Of a DNA stretch of 64,000 nucleotides, positions 48,297 to 60,625 are shown piece by piece (positions within the stretch are counted from its first letter, which is position 1; every line of letters begins with the position of its first letter). The notes beneath the pieces were generated by a model. It had not been told where the DNA came from and made no database searches. It saw only the letters and a list, made by a program, of their open reading frames with translations. Source of the stretch: Puffinus mauretanicus (Eukaryota > Chordata > Aves > Procellariiformes > Procellariidae). The stretch covers positions 372,001 to 436,000 of the forward strand of contig JAJKFH010001921.1 in assembly GCA_023333565.1 (NCBI GenBank), given 5' to 3'. Position numbers and translations under genes: made by a program.

Positions 48297-49106
48297 GTGG
48301 GTGCTTTGCTCATATGCAGCAAAGTGACTTATTTCTGTGTTGGCTCTGTGATATGCCTAACACAGAGAGAAAAGGGATACTCCTGTGCTTCTCTTGCCTT
48401 GTTGCACAGAACTGGACCACAGGGAAGTCCAGATGAATCAAGTCCTGCAAGCGCTGGTTCTTTTGCTGATGCAAGGTACAACAAGTACTGTTGCCTTGGT
48501 ATGCCTGTGCTTGGACGCTGTTTGGGAGAGTTTTCTCCCAATCTGTGCCCATCTGCTTCTCATACAGCTGGGCCCATATCAGCCCCCAGCCGGCTCCCAC
48601 TGTGGTCCGAGGTAAAGAGCCTGCGGACCCCACTCACATCTGGAAGCTGTACAGCAGCATCCGAAAGGAGGATGGGACACGGAAGCCCTGGCACAGTGTT
48701 GGGCAGCACTCCCCTGAAGGGAAAGAATACATCCTCTGATGGATGGCAAGACAGGGAAACTGCAGAAATTTCATCATCTCTGCTAGCAGGATTTTTATAT
48801 GTCTTTCTAGCACTGAGACACATTTTAGGGAGGACACTGGAGGTTGACCAGATGGCACTGAGGATAGGAAATACTCGCAGGCAGGTGCTTTCAACAGCCC
48901 TGATCCTCTTTATGGTCTCTAAGCAGATCTCAGAGCAGTCCTGTGTACTGTTGTTACTGAGAGCAAGTGCTGGGACCGTAATGTACCAGCTGCACCTTTT
49001 TCCTGGGTATTCTCCACATTTGGGCTTTTCCACCATCATCTACGTGTTGCATGAGCCAGATTCAGAAGGAGATTGCACAGCCTCATGGTGGCTACGTGCT
49101 TACTGA
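48297..49106 (+). other. Stop-poor region with the longest frame in the window (nature unknown)
   Basis: A plus-strand frame of 269 codons runs through 48297-49106, yet other frames here also read long: 48491-48739 plus and 48560-49039 minus (159 codons). Coding-like texture seems better in the second plus frame. At about 48602-48739 it reads VVRGKEPADPTHIWKLYSSIRKEDGTR and on to EGKEYIL before a TGA. Nearby, in another frame, an ATG at 48433 opens MNQVLQALVLLLMQG, mildly signal-peptide-like. No family is recognised. It could be a pseudogene with shifted frames or a chance stop-poor patch. No exon claim is made. Confidence 0.2.
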
Positions 49107-52100
49107 ACAGCACTGTGTTGGCAATCTTCAAAAAAAAAAAAAAGGCATGTTGTTTTTGATTGTGAGAAACTGCAAAAGTTTCTCAGAAACATGTCTTTTG
49201 GAATGCTATCAAATAATTTCTGTATCAAAGTTTATCAAATCACCTAGACTGGCAGAGCCATGTGTCTCATAGTGCTCCCTCAGTGAGATAGGATGTGATT
49301 TCTGCATTTGCAGCAAGCTATCTCTCACCACTGTCCACAGTCTGAGCAAACAGCAAATGCAGAATGATCAGCTGCAATTGCCATTACTGCTTTTAAAATG
49401 CTTGCAGTGGCAAATCAGGATGAGGCCTGGTGAACATGACACACCCGCAGTGGAAATTAAGTGGAATTTCAGGAGTAAACTTCATTCACGGAAGCATCTC
49501 CGCAGTGCCCATTATGCAGGAGTGATGTGGAAGACTAAGAAGATACTACCATTGAACCACATGTAGAGTATTAACTCATGGTGAAACCACGAAGCTACTG
49601 GGCTAGTGTGGCCTGTTTGCAGTGATACAGGTACACCAAGATATTACTGCAAAGTTTTTCCATTGTGATAAACTTGTTTTTGTGTAGGCAAACCCTGTGT
49701 CATGGATTGGTGAACTAGTGGAGAGTTCTCTTGTATCTTTCACATGTCTAAAATGTCTCCTCCTTAAATTGAAAGCGAAAAACAAAGCCAGAACAGAATA
49801 ATATTGTAAAATGTTCAGCTCTGTGTACTGTGCTCACTCTAGATTTGCTCATCTACAATTTCATCAATATAATATCTTGGTACTCTGCGGGTAGCAATTA
49901 ACCTTTATGCAGCAAGCTCATTTATCACATTAGGTTTCCCAGGAAAGCAGCCCAGGCACAGAGGAGTGCATTCTGATGCCCAGTATTTCCTCACCTGAGC
50001 AAGGCTAAGACTTTGAAAGGGTTTAAAGAATTTGCTTATATTTCATTCACAACAAGGAGGAAGTTCTGTTCCTCTATAAATATGCACCATCAGCAGGAAA
50101 TAACACAATACTGGCAACAAGAATTTCATTTACTGAATTAATGTTTCTTTCTAGTTAGAGCTGCATTTTGCCAGTTTCATCGCTACAAGTCTACTAGTTC
50201 CCTCTCCTTCTATGAACGCAGAACTAGGTTGTTTCGTGGGGCAGGAGTCCCTGTGTCTCACTTCAACCATCTGTCGCCTGATGTCTAGTCCAGCCAAGAC
50301 ATCTGATTCCTGTCTACTTGGTAGGGCACCTCCAGCCTGCAATTCATCCAAAATACAGGTGACTAAGATGAGTGGACTGTATTGGAGGTGCTTCTCTCTC
50401 CTCAACTGTTCAGGCTGTTTGGAGGCAGCATGCAGGCTGTTTGATTTATATTTTGGTTGTTAATGTGGAGAAAGCTCCCTGCCTTGGTGAGGCTTATCCT
50501 GCAGCACTGTCTATGCATTGCACTGCAGTAACGCCATGGGGTCCCTGCTGGATTTGGAGTCCCAGTGTGGCACACACCCTGCAGACAGACAGATCTGGAC
50601 CTTTCCTAGAGAGACAAATGGACTAAGTGGGCATGACAGAAAAGCACAAAGAGGCCAAGTGGGTCCCTGAGCTCCTACAGCAGGTAAGTGGCGAAGGGAG
50701 GAGAAAAGCAAGGCATCTTTACTCTCAAGCGAATACCACCCCCCTCAAATCACATACTGCTTCACATTAAACTACTTGTGTTTATCCATCCTTTGGGTCA
50801 GAAAGGTCACTCTGTCTCTCTCTGGTAGGAATGTCAACCAAGCAAAATAAAGTCAGGTTTGGCAAAATAAAATAGGAGGAAAAACATAATTCTAGCTTCT
50901 TGGGAGAAAAATAGTGTATGGACTACATTCTTGCCAAAGCTGTAGCTAATTCAGAGATAGATCTGAAGACTGGTCAGTTAGAATAGAATATGCTTTTCTG
51001 GACATCACAAACTTTGACTGAATTATAATAAAAGGAGAGAGAAAAAAATATCAAGAAAAGTGTGCAAGAGAATGGGAAGAGTGTATTTTCCATGAAATTA
51101 TTCTAGTGATGTCCTGGTCCAGTGAGTGGTTTCTTCTTCAGAATTAGGGACTGGAGAGAGGACTTCTTTGGGCAGGTCATGCTTTTTGTCTGTTCTCCTG
51201 ATGGATGTTTTGGGCTGGACTTACTCTGGGCTGGACTTACTTTAGATTAACTCCTTGTTTCCTCCCTGTTTCTCACCTTCAGAGACATGGAGATTTTTTT
51301 TTTACTGTCCCAGCAATACTCTAAACTTGCTGAATGATGTTCCCCAGTCTGAAAATCATTGAAGGGAAGCCAAGGAAAAATGCATTAAAATGCCAGCCTT
51401 TGTACTGCTGGAAGGGGGCTGGGTAATGCACTGTCCCACAAAGCCTTTATCCTAATGATGTCAGCTGTGAAAATTCACTGCCCACATGCAAAAGCGCTTC
51501 CTTTCTGTGGGCTATATGAGCTCAAGCCTCAGCATTTCTGCCCTAGTGTGTGACCATCTCCCTAAAAGAAGAGACGATTACTAGGCAAAGAGCCAGACCT
51601 CCCCACACGGCAAGATATCCATGCATGGTCTTCCTACACATCCTGGAGATGGGGACTTGGGATCCTGCGCCCGCGCAGCCCATGCCTCCTGCACACTGAG
51701 GCGTCTTTGTGCTCTGCCCTCGCCTAGCCTACAGAAAGCTCCCTACAGCTGGCAAAATAGTTGGCACAATGGCTCTTATCCCACCTCTCCTCCACTGCCC
51801 AGCTTGGGAGAGGGGAGAAAGAGCAAGGCTGGATCTCATATTCTGAGTTATTGCTCTACCACGCCCCGTTGCTGTCGTGTCCCACGGCACAGCCACGTGT
51901 GCATAGAGAGACAACTAGCTGGGGCCATTAGGCCCCGGCATACCTCGACTCGTTTTGGGAGCAGAAACCGAGGCAGAACAAAGCAGCCTAGCTGAAGTAC
52001 TACACTAAAAGAGAAAGGCATAAAGCAGGCGACGGTTGAGCCAAGAAGACTAAAAATCTGCCAGCCACCTAAGCAGAGGTGGTGCCAAGCACTCAAACCT

Positions 52101-55100
52101 CCCCACCACCTTCCTGCTGAATTCTTCACAGCCACCAGCTCCGTCTGGATTTGGAGGGCATCGTGCAGTCATTCACCGCAGCAGTGAAAAGCTGCCTCTG
52201 TGTGCAGAGCTGTCTGACTGCTGGGGACTCAGACCCGGTGAGCCTGGCTGTTCCCTGCCTGGCCCTGGCAGCCTGACTTACTACAGTGCACACCGAAGGA
52301 AATGCGAGGTAATACCCTGAACAGGAGCAACCTGCTGCCTCATTACACACCTTTGACTCAACATGTGTTTTATTCACCTCAAAGCTATTTCTGGGCAAGA
52401 TGTGGGCACTGAAGCCTCACTTTTTAAATTAAACATTCTTCTTTCTCTCTTTTAGAAGAGGGGAGAGACATTTAATTTCTTACATTAATTTCTCCAATAA
52501 AGCACACAGCACTTCTCAGCTGATTAAGTGCCCTGCCACTCTTTGGCAGACAGCACTGTTGTGTAATTTCAACCTATTCACATTTCTCAGCTCTCCTTCC
52601 GAAATGCCAAGATTTCCCTTCCTTGCCAAATGACAAAAAGGATCTGCCAGCTGAGAGGTGGTTTTAAAATAATTGCAAGTACTGAAATAGCAAGTAGAAA
52701 AAAATTTGTTGGTCAGAAAAACCACCTGTGACCAGTGCAGAACCATATTCCCCAGAAGAGCCTTTGTTGGTTTGGGGCCTGTTTTGAGTGATTCACCTGG
52801 TGACTTCTAACGTTAATCTGTGAAACAATGAAATCACTGCACTGTTTCAGCTCTAAGAGCTGCACAAAACATAGAGCTTTTTGTAACGCTACTTGGAAAA
52901 GAGAGGGGCAGTGGTGTTCTGGATGGTGCATGCTGAAGATCCATCCTGTAAGGCTCCACGTTAGTGCGGCGTCCCTCAGGGGAGCTAAGAGGTGGCATAG
53001 TACAGACAGCAGTCATGTCAAAGTCAAGGAGTGATGAAGGTTTCCTGTGGTGCGCAAAGTTTTGAAGTCCCTGGCTGAAGGAGGAAAAAGCATGTCACTT
53101 GTCTTACTCCCACTTCCATGAGCTCAGTACTAGCTTTGTATACATATTATTAAACTTCATTGCTTCCCAAAGCTACAAGGTTTTCTGATGACCTTCCTGA
53201 CTTCAAGATTTTCCTCTGTAATTACAGAAATACAGCAGGATAGCATCAGAAGCCAGGTACGAAGGGCTGTCTGTTCAAAACCCTTCTCTGTGGCATGAGA
53301 TGAACATGAAGGGATACGTCTGATGTAGACAAAAAAGAAAGGGTTGCTGTACAAAAGCCAGCTGGGACCTCTCACTCACCCCTATATAGAACATGAGGAC
53401 TTTCCACTGAGAGGTGAATATGAGAGATTGGACAGTGGAAGAAGCCACCAGACCAGGACTATGTGCCAGTGGAGACTGAATCAGCCAGACCATGGCTCCA
53501 AGGAACACACCATGTGTAGTAGGTATCTGGACATCCATGCCAGCAACATCCAGCCCAGATCCCTTCTCCTGCCTCACCTTTCCAAAGGGTGGCAAAAAAC
53601 AGGGGAACCTCATTTGAGTTCCCTTGTAGTGCAGACAGTGGGGAGATAGGCTTTCTCCTCCAGACCAGCAGTGACAGCATGCTCAGAGGAGAAAAACCAG
53701 ACTCCCAAAAAATCTGAAGTAGGGATCATTACGTTCCACATCTCCCTGAGGGACCCGATTGCTTTTGACTCTCCTAGTGGGGGAGGCAGAGGAGGAAACC
53801 TGACCTTACCCATGAGTAGGAACATGGTTTATCACTCACCGTATCAATCCTGTTCTTGATTTATCAGCACTACAGTGCATCCAGGACAGCACCCATCTGC
53901 ATGAGGACAGTGTAAACAAGGACATCTGGCAGGGTCCAAATTTGCCTTTTAATTTCCAAGATACCTTGCCTTTCTAGTAGGCATCAGTTTCTCAGAAAGA
54001 CAATAATGTAATACTTTTTTATAATAAGCTGTTTTACTACAATCTCTATAGTTTCACATCACATTATTATTCTTACGTACTTAAATGATGGGTAACTTTC
54101 AAGGGCAGTCTCAGTCATCTGCTCCAAATCTGTTTACATACAAGTAAATTTCAAGCAAGAGTGCCACTGTCAGCCAAAAAAAGGGAATATCTCTGTGGTC
54201 TGACAGTTTTGCTTTTCTATATGAAAAAGAATGAGAAAATAAGAAAAAGAGGAAAATATTTGCAAGCTTGGAATGAGAGTCCAGAAAGAATGTCAAGAAA
54301 CTCCCAGCAGCGATATCAAAAAGATCCTAAGTGTTTTCTTTTTCTTTATTTTTTTCCCCCAAAGGCTACATTAAAATAGGCATTTTTTTATCAAAGCTTT
54401 TGGGGTTTTCCAGCACACTGGGATCAATACTTCCTCTCCAAATACTTGGGCAATGAGTCACTGATCAAATGTCAGACACAATTTATTCATTGTGCAATGT
54501 TCTGATCTCAATGCAAGGCCTGCACTGCGAATATTCCTAGACTTACTAAGAGCCTATTCTGGTATTTCTCCCTCTCTAAATTGCTTTTGTTCTTGAATGT
54601 CACCAGAGCATCTTAGTGGACACATGCAGTCAAAGCAGTTTTCTTAAGACAGTCAGTTGTTTACTAAATAATTCATCAACTGCACAAAAGCCAAAAAGGG
54701 GCAGAAAAGCTCTAGAATGAAACAGCACTTCTATGCGAATCGGTGTTGCTCATACCCTTCTGTTTCTGGAGGCAACTGGTGCTTTGCGCTAAGCTTGCAG
54801 AGTGTGCAGTATGCTCAGCAGCTTGCTCTGGGGGTACAGGGGGGCCATAGGGGCAGGTTGGTGTCTGCAGCTAAGTGAACGACCTAGATGGGAGTGGGCA
54901 AGCTGCAGACCTCCTTGCCATGGGATATTGGTTGCTAAATGTTGATATGCCTCCCACACCCCTGCCAGCTCTCCACAGCATCCTTTCCCCTCAGCACGCT
55001 GCCGCAGAGCTCCCACCCCGCTGTCGCACCCCAACCTGTTGCCACTGCTGCATTTTGAGGCTCTGAGGGCAGGGAATAATTTTCTCCCCTGGGGACAGTA

Positions 55101-55689
55101 AAATTTCTGCAGCTGCCCGGTGCCTTGGTTCCTCATCCCTGGCCAAATCCTTTTCTGCCAGGGTGAAAGAAGCAGTGAGCTGTGCCAGGAAAAGAGCTGA
55201 TGTCCTCCCTGGAGGAGGAGAAGCAGAGACTGACTGGAAACCATCACTGACAGACAATACTTCTGTGTTCTCCCTCAACCTGGACAAATCTGGGGAAGTC
55301 TGGTTGTCTGCTCCTGGAAAACCAAGCTGTTCCTTGAGCAATGGAAATAACAAAGTGCATTTTCCAGTGTGTCTCTTGTGTGGGTTCAGTTACGCCTAAC
55401 GCAAGCCCTCTCCTCAGCAGGAGAGTGAGTGGAGACTTCTCTGTCCCCCTCCTAGGATGGGGGAATGCAATTATCGCTGAGATCAATCCTCCTATGGGTT
55501 GGAACTGGCCAACAGATTCAAAACATGTTGGGACTGCTGGGACACACACACCATTACTGCATAAACTTCATTTTTTGAAGAAATCAATCTGAAAATGGCT
55601 CTCTGCTCCTAAACAAGCAGAATGGGTCCATCTCTCTCTCTTCACCTTCATGGTCATGTCTGGCTGTGCAATTTCTCATTCAGTTTGTT
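49107..55689. other. Non-coding unique sequence
   Basis: No exon or dated repeat recognised across 6.6 kb. Small items are an A14 run (49130-49143), a 9-bp stem hairpin around 49163-49185, a 16-bp tandem pair with core GGGCTGGACTTACT (51211-51242) and a purine tract at 54222-54258. The block 52370-52690 is AT-rich and even in texture, possibly conserved. Frames at 51621-51995, 53275-53613 and 54789-55247 show no domain. Confidence 0.5.
51211..51242. repeat. 16-bp tandem pair (core GGGCTGGACTTACT)
   Basis: TGGGCTGGACTTACT at 51211-51225 is repeated at 51227-51241, a simple tandem duplication. Confidence 0.9.
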
Positions 55690-56379
55690 TAGTTTACTAC
55701 TCTGGATTTAATTTAAAGAATTAGTGTTACTAAAATTATACACGTAGTGGTATTTGCAGCTGTAATTGCATTAAAAGGAATGTGCAATTTTCTGTCACAA
55801 GGGATGGGGGGTGGGAGTGGAGAGAAAGAACAAGACCACTCCAAAGATTACTAGTAATAGAAGTAAACCTGGCTTTGATTTAGCCAGCATCAGCCTGATG
55901 TATTTATAGATTTTCAATTACATATATCACAGCTAGCCTGAAATGCATTCCTAATATTGCTTTGGAATTTAAATCACTGCCTTGCTTTTTTTTCTTATCT
56001 GTTTCAAGTCTGAGCACTTTAAAAAAAAAAAAAAAACAGCGGAGAAGAGGTAATGGTGTTAAAGTGGCCAGAAGAAGCAGATATCAGTTTTCTGTGTTAT
56101 TGAATTGCAAAGGTAACAAAGGACTGCCATTCAACACATTAAGAAATTAAATTTGGATTGGCAGTTTGGAACGGATTTTTCTGCAGCACTCAGCACTTTT
56201 CTACACCAGGATTTGTTCTGGAACAGCTACTCGTGATGGTCCACTCCATGACAACGCTTGCTCCAGAGCAGATTAGATTAAATTAGTATACTTAGGCCAC
56301 CATGAGAATGGCTTATGCACAGGGAGTAAGCCACAAATCACTCTTTTGCTTTATGTTAATCCCATAACATTAACCAAAT
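55690..56379. other. AT-rich non-coding block with A16 run
   Basis: TAAT/ATTA-rich text such as AAATTATACACG, CTGTAATTGCATTAAAAGG and TTTCAATTACATATATC suggests a regulatory or matrix-attachment type of block. An A16 run occupies 56021-56036. No gene recognised. A retrotransposed-gene tail was considered for the A-run but no coding remnant precedes it. Confidence 0.4.
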
Positions 56380-56620
56380 TAATGTCCCTTTGCAGACAAA
56401 CATTTGTTCTTTGTTGGCACAGGAACATTTGAGGAAATTAATTCAGAAAAACTTTGAAAGGGGATTTGTTAAATTGCACTATGACCTCAGTTTCGTTTAA
56501 TTGGGCATTAATTCGTTTAACTCAATTCTTGTCCTAAGTCAATTAAACTCAGCAGAATTATGACCCTTTCAACTCTGAAAGAGAATGCCCACACAGTGCT
56601 CTCAGCAGTTCAATTACTGC
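56380..56620. promoter_or_regulatory. Candidate homeodomain-site cluster
   Basis: GTTTAATTG (56495-56503) and its exact inverse CAATTAAAC (56540-56548) bracket a further CATTAATTCG (56506-56515). Nuclear-receptor half-site-like TATGACCTCA (56480-56489) and TATGACCC (56560-56567) lie nearby. TAAT-core density is well above the neighbouring 200 bp. It reads as an enhancer-like element, but no alignment was possible. Confidence 0.33.
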
Positions 56621-59029
56621 AAGGGAAATGTAAACCTTTTTCGTAATTTGGATCATGTTTCTTCAGTGTCCTGTGCTGACAAGTCCTCTGCGGTGGCCCA
56701 GCAAGACCAAAGTCCCACTGACTTGCAAAGGTCATAAGGATTTGACAGCAGACCCATAGCTCCCACTCTTGCTACAGCCTTGCTATCCAGTGCCCCTGCC
56801 TTCCTCCCAGTACTGTGCCTAATACCGTGGACACCACCCAGGGATGGAGCCAGTGGTCCCTTCTATTTGTACAGACATTAAACCACTCTGAGCTCACGTA
56901 AGACTATTCAGAATAACTCAGCAGGGTTATTTTTGCCCTAGATACATGGCTTAACTTATGTTATCAGCAGATCCTTTTTCTCAGGCAGTCTTCCACTGTT
57001 GAACTGCTAATTGGGTACTTTGCACAGGGAAGGTCTTAGTGAGTTCTTGATGCATCCATCTCCATGACAGCTGCAGACCAGACATTGCTTTTACTAACAA
57101 ACCTGTCTGAAGAAACACTGCACTGAAAGCTAGTGTTTATGCCATCTGAAAATGGGAGACACTTTCCACATGTGGCAGGTTGCAGAAGCACAATCTTGAC
57201 TTAGAGAGCCTCTTTCTTTGTGCTCTGGCAGGGGATGCTCCCACTCAGCTGAGTGCTTTTGATAAAAATGTTCTTTCCTACAGCATGGTGTCCTTAGCTC
57301 AAACAAAGAGAAGGTGGCCTTTGGAGAGCTAGCAGGAGTTTCTTCCTGTTTTCTAGCCAAAAGGACTCTCTTTCGCCTTGTCTGCTCTTTCCTTTGCAGA
57401 GGAAAGGGATTGCTTTGTCCCGAAAGCAAGGAAGAAACAAGCCATGGGCTCATGTCTTAAGTCAAGAAAAAACATAAGTGAATGTGTGAATGTAGCAAAC
57501 TAAAAGACTTGAGTGATGTGCAATAGCTGCGTGTGCAATCACTGGATCCTGATAGTTAAAAGGTCTGAATGCTCAAGAGTAGAGAAATACCTTTTCTGCA
57601 AGGTACGTTTCCACCACTCAAAATGCCTGGGAAGCAAGGACTCAACAGAAAGAAATGTTACAGCCCTGCTATACTTTGCCTTTGAGTCTTTTTGGGTGTC
57701 CAGAAAGACACATACTCACCAGACAAAGCTGTACTATACCCCACTGCAAAAACTAGTCCCACAGACATGGAGACGCACACAAGCCGGTGAACAATTAAAA
57801 TAACTCCTTTTCTTTCTGCTCCCAATACAGGATTTTCTCCAGCACCTTGTGGAAGTTTGGCAGCCCTGGAGTAGGACTAGGAAAAATAGAAGATAAAAGC
57901 CAGCATAGACACTTTGCTAAGAGCTTCTTATAAAATTCTCATTAATCATCCAGCAATTCTACATTCAAATCCCATCCAGCAAAATGTCTGCTATTTTTTT
58001 GTCTTGAGATGAAAGACAGAGAACGGTAATACTGTTTCCTTTTTCCAGAAAGGAAATGGGAGGAGGGTTGGCATAGATGTGTGTAAGAGAACAGTGGCTT
58101 GTGGAACATGTCACAGTGTCCTCTGCAAACATACTATCGAGTGAATGTAGAAAAAGGTCATTTTCCTGCTGGCTGTCAAAGAGACTAACCAGACCAGCAG
58201 CTGTATTGGTGAGCACAGCTCAAAAGAGGGCAAGGTCTTGCATTGACTGGTGACACTTTTTATTTTGCTTGCATTGCAGTTTCAAGGCTTGCTAATTTAA
58301 CGGAAAAAAAATTATATTCTAATGAATATACAACAGTTGTACCAGTATCCAGACTATGCAAGGCACTTTCTAGCCAGACAAGACAAAGTTTTGCATAACC
58401 AGCTCCCACTTCAGGCTCTCCTGAAGGCATGCCCCTGCCCCTCATATTTGCAGCTATGCACCATCACCTTACTTCAGCAGCTTGGACTTACATGGTTTTT
58501 CAACCTGATCAGCACGTACACAGTGACTGTGTCTGGCTTGTAGGGCTGCAGGGAGGCACCTGAACTGGGTGGATGGAAATCAATGGAGGACAACACCAGG
58601 AGGAGTCTGGGTATGAATCAGCCTGACAGCCATGGATTTTAAGGAGTTTAAACGACTAAAATTTAGGGTTGCTCTTAGGTACTTGAGAAGAGGCAACGTG
58701 GAGATCTACAGACCCTTGAGAGAGGTGAAATATCCCAACTAAGGTTAGCTGTGACCTGCTCTTGTCTTTGGAAAGTTTACCTCCGCCTGCTTGTGATACT
58801 GCATGGTGTGAAGTGAGCTGGTAATATCTGAGGCAGCACCCTGGTAGGAGCCGGTCATTTGTTATAGAGATCACTTGTCACATGTAGTTGTCCTGCTAGA
58901 CTGACCTGCATTTTCAAGACTATCACTTCTCCATTCCTTCCTCACCTCTGCTGCTTCTCCAGGATCTTGACTGTTATTTGCTTTCCCTCTTAAAATTTGT
59001 GCTTCTCATGCAAGGGTTTTCCTCCCACC
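56621..59029. other. Non-coding unique sequence
   Basis: No gene recognised. Overlapping frames (57130-57453 minus, 57513-57803 plus) show no domain. Confidence 0.55.
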
Positions 59030-59037
59030 ATAAAAGG
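59030..59037 (+). promoter_or_regulatory. TATA-like box ATAAAAGG
   Basis: CACCATAAAAGGCGC stands before a short CpG-containing segment (GTCGCTG, GGCGCGGGG, GAGCGC at 59040-59100), unlike the CpG-poor surroundings. A start would be expected near 59060. Weak evidence for a promoter of an unknown transcript. Confidence 0.28.
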
Positions 59038-59060
59038 CGCTGCCAGTCGCTGCACTGAGA

Positions 59061-59150
59061 ATGTCTGGCGCGGGGAAGGAGACAATAAATAGCAGAGCGC
59101 AAAGGTGCCCTCTGCTTGAACTGACAGCTCAGAAATTTGAGCTGAAGTGA
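59061..59150 (+). CDS. Tiny ORF after TATA-like box, 29 codons (unproven)
   Basis: The ATG at 59061 (A at -3) opens MSGAGKETINSRAQRCPLLE and ends at the TGA at 59148. It is noted only because it starts at the place where transcription from the TATA-like box would begin, which leaves almost no 5' leader; that argues against translation. No family recognised. Confidence 0.08.
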   Translation: MSGAGKETINSRAQRCPLLELTAQKFELK

Positions 59151-59785
59151 GTTTCTGCCAGGTTTACAGGCAGGGGCATCAGCCCAAGAGCAGTAATTGT
59201 TTTAGATATATATCTCCAAAGAACAACAATCCCAAAGGAGGAATTATACCTCTCACAGAACATATGAGCCCAGTACTCTACTGTGCCAAGTCCATTGAGA
59301 TTCCAGTTGTATTAAGCCTAGTTTCCCTGGTTTGCCTTTCTTCCAGCATTTTGCTACTGCAGCAAAATTGCTTCTTCTCAATCAGTGATGACTTTCACAA
59401 GAGCTAAAGCCTCATGGGAAGCCACAAGCACGCTCTGAAAACCTAGCCCTGTATCAGGCTTACCCTACCAACGTATGCTCCTACAAGTGCCTCTGGTGAG
59501 GAGCCAAGCTGCTGGTGCTAACCCTGAAGATTCAGGGTGTATTTTCAGCAATGTCCTTCCTCCTCTCTCACTACGCCAGCTTCTGGCACCAGGTAGTCAA
59601 GACCACAGGACAGTAGCAGCTAAAGTCCTGGATATGCCTACATTTCCGAGTCCGGTCCTTGCAACATTTGGGTTTAAGGAAGTACAGTCACACATGTCTG
59701 TGTGCCTCAGGGCATGCCCAAGGCTGTCTCATCTTGCAGCAGATCTTCTTCACTCTGGATGTGTACAAGCCCATACCAGTAACGG
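59151..59785. other. Non-coding unique sequence
   Basis: Nothing recognised. The plus frame at 59475-59795 (106 codons) has no domain. Confidence 0.55.
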
Positions 59786-59860
59786 TGTTCCTTAGTTGTT
59801 AGCACATCACACAAGGAGCTGAGGAGTTGTGTTCAAATCCCCTGTTTGCCTGGAGACACC
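59786..59860 (+). mobile_element. tRNA-derived SINE head remnant (A/B boxes)
   Basis: TTAGTTGTTAGCACATC (59792-59808), GGAGCTGAGGAG and TGTGTTCAAATCCCCTG (59828-59844) follow the head of tRNA-derived amniote SINEs (TCAGTGGTTAGAGCAT, GACTCAGGAG, TGGGTTCAAATCCCTG). GTTCAAATCC is an intact-looking B box about 40 bp after the A-box-like part. The secondary structure of a functional tRNA is not preserved. Confidence 0.55.
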
Positions 59861-60519
59861 TGAATCTGTAATCTGTCTTGCCCAAGGAGCATATTTTCCC
59901 ACCATGTTTGAGAGACACCTCACAACCTTACCTCTGCTGGCTGTTTAGCTTCACGCAGTAGACTTAAATAGTGAGTGATGTAAGAAGTAGAAGGGAGTGT
60001 CCTAACCAGTGAGAAAGTGGACGGAAAAGGGCATACCATGCCCAGTCTCCCACCTTCTTACTATGCCATGTCCTCCTTTCCCCAACCATCCCTTTCCTTC
60101 TGAAGGAAAGGGCTCACCTGGTTGCAGGGTGTAGCATAAGGACAACATTTATGACTCCTCGGGAGCACTCTGCCTTCCTTGCAGACTTCACGGCATCTCT
60201 TACTAACTGGTTTCAGCACTCTGTACTCAAGTGTGCTGGATTTCATGAGTATTAATCTTAATTACCTACCTTTCCTTATGCATAGGAGGCAGCTTAACCA
60301 ACAGGACATCTGAAGGTGAGCCGAGTTCCCCCCGTTTTCCTCTCCCTCCTGCCACTGTGCACTAGCTGTTACAATGGCCATTCTTCTGCTCTGTATAAAT
60401 AGCAAATTTTCAGTCTCGTGAAGTCACCAGCCCCAAGGAATTCTTGTGGCTAGAGGATTTCCCAGTCTCACCACATGTGCTTCAAAAAGGGCCGCCTTGA
60501 ATGGAAAGATACATTGCAG
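59861..60519. other. Non-coding sequence
   Basis: No gene or repeat recognised. Confidence 0.55.
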
Positions 60520-60625
60520 ATAATATGTATAATCTATAGCATACATAATAGTTTTATCTGTAGATAGATAGATGGATATGTATATTTGTACTATATAGAA
60601 TTATATAGATAAATGTGTATTTTTC
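60520..60625. repeat. GATA/TATA-rich degenerate microsatellite
   Basis: TAGATAGATAGATGGATATG (60561-60580) sits in an AT-rich, ATATA-bearing stretch; an interrupted tetranucleotide repeat. Confidence 0.8.

Noticed and set aside
54789..55247. 152-codon minus-strand frame
   Set aside because: Overlaps other long frames (54991-55353 minus, 55163-55399 plus) in different phases and has no domain.
56021..56036. A16 run as the poly-A tail of a processed pseudogene
   Set aside because: No coding remnant lies upstream on the plus strand and no target duplication was seen.
56708..56756. AAAGTCCCACTGACTTGCAAAGG resembling a similar old repeat core
   Set aside because: Single short similarity without flanking arms; could be chance.
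59786..59860. Functional tRNA gene
   Set aside because: The B box is good but the acceptor and anticodon stems do not pair, and it matches a SINE head better.
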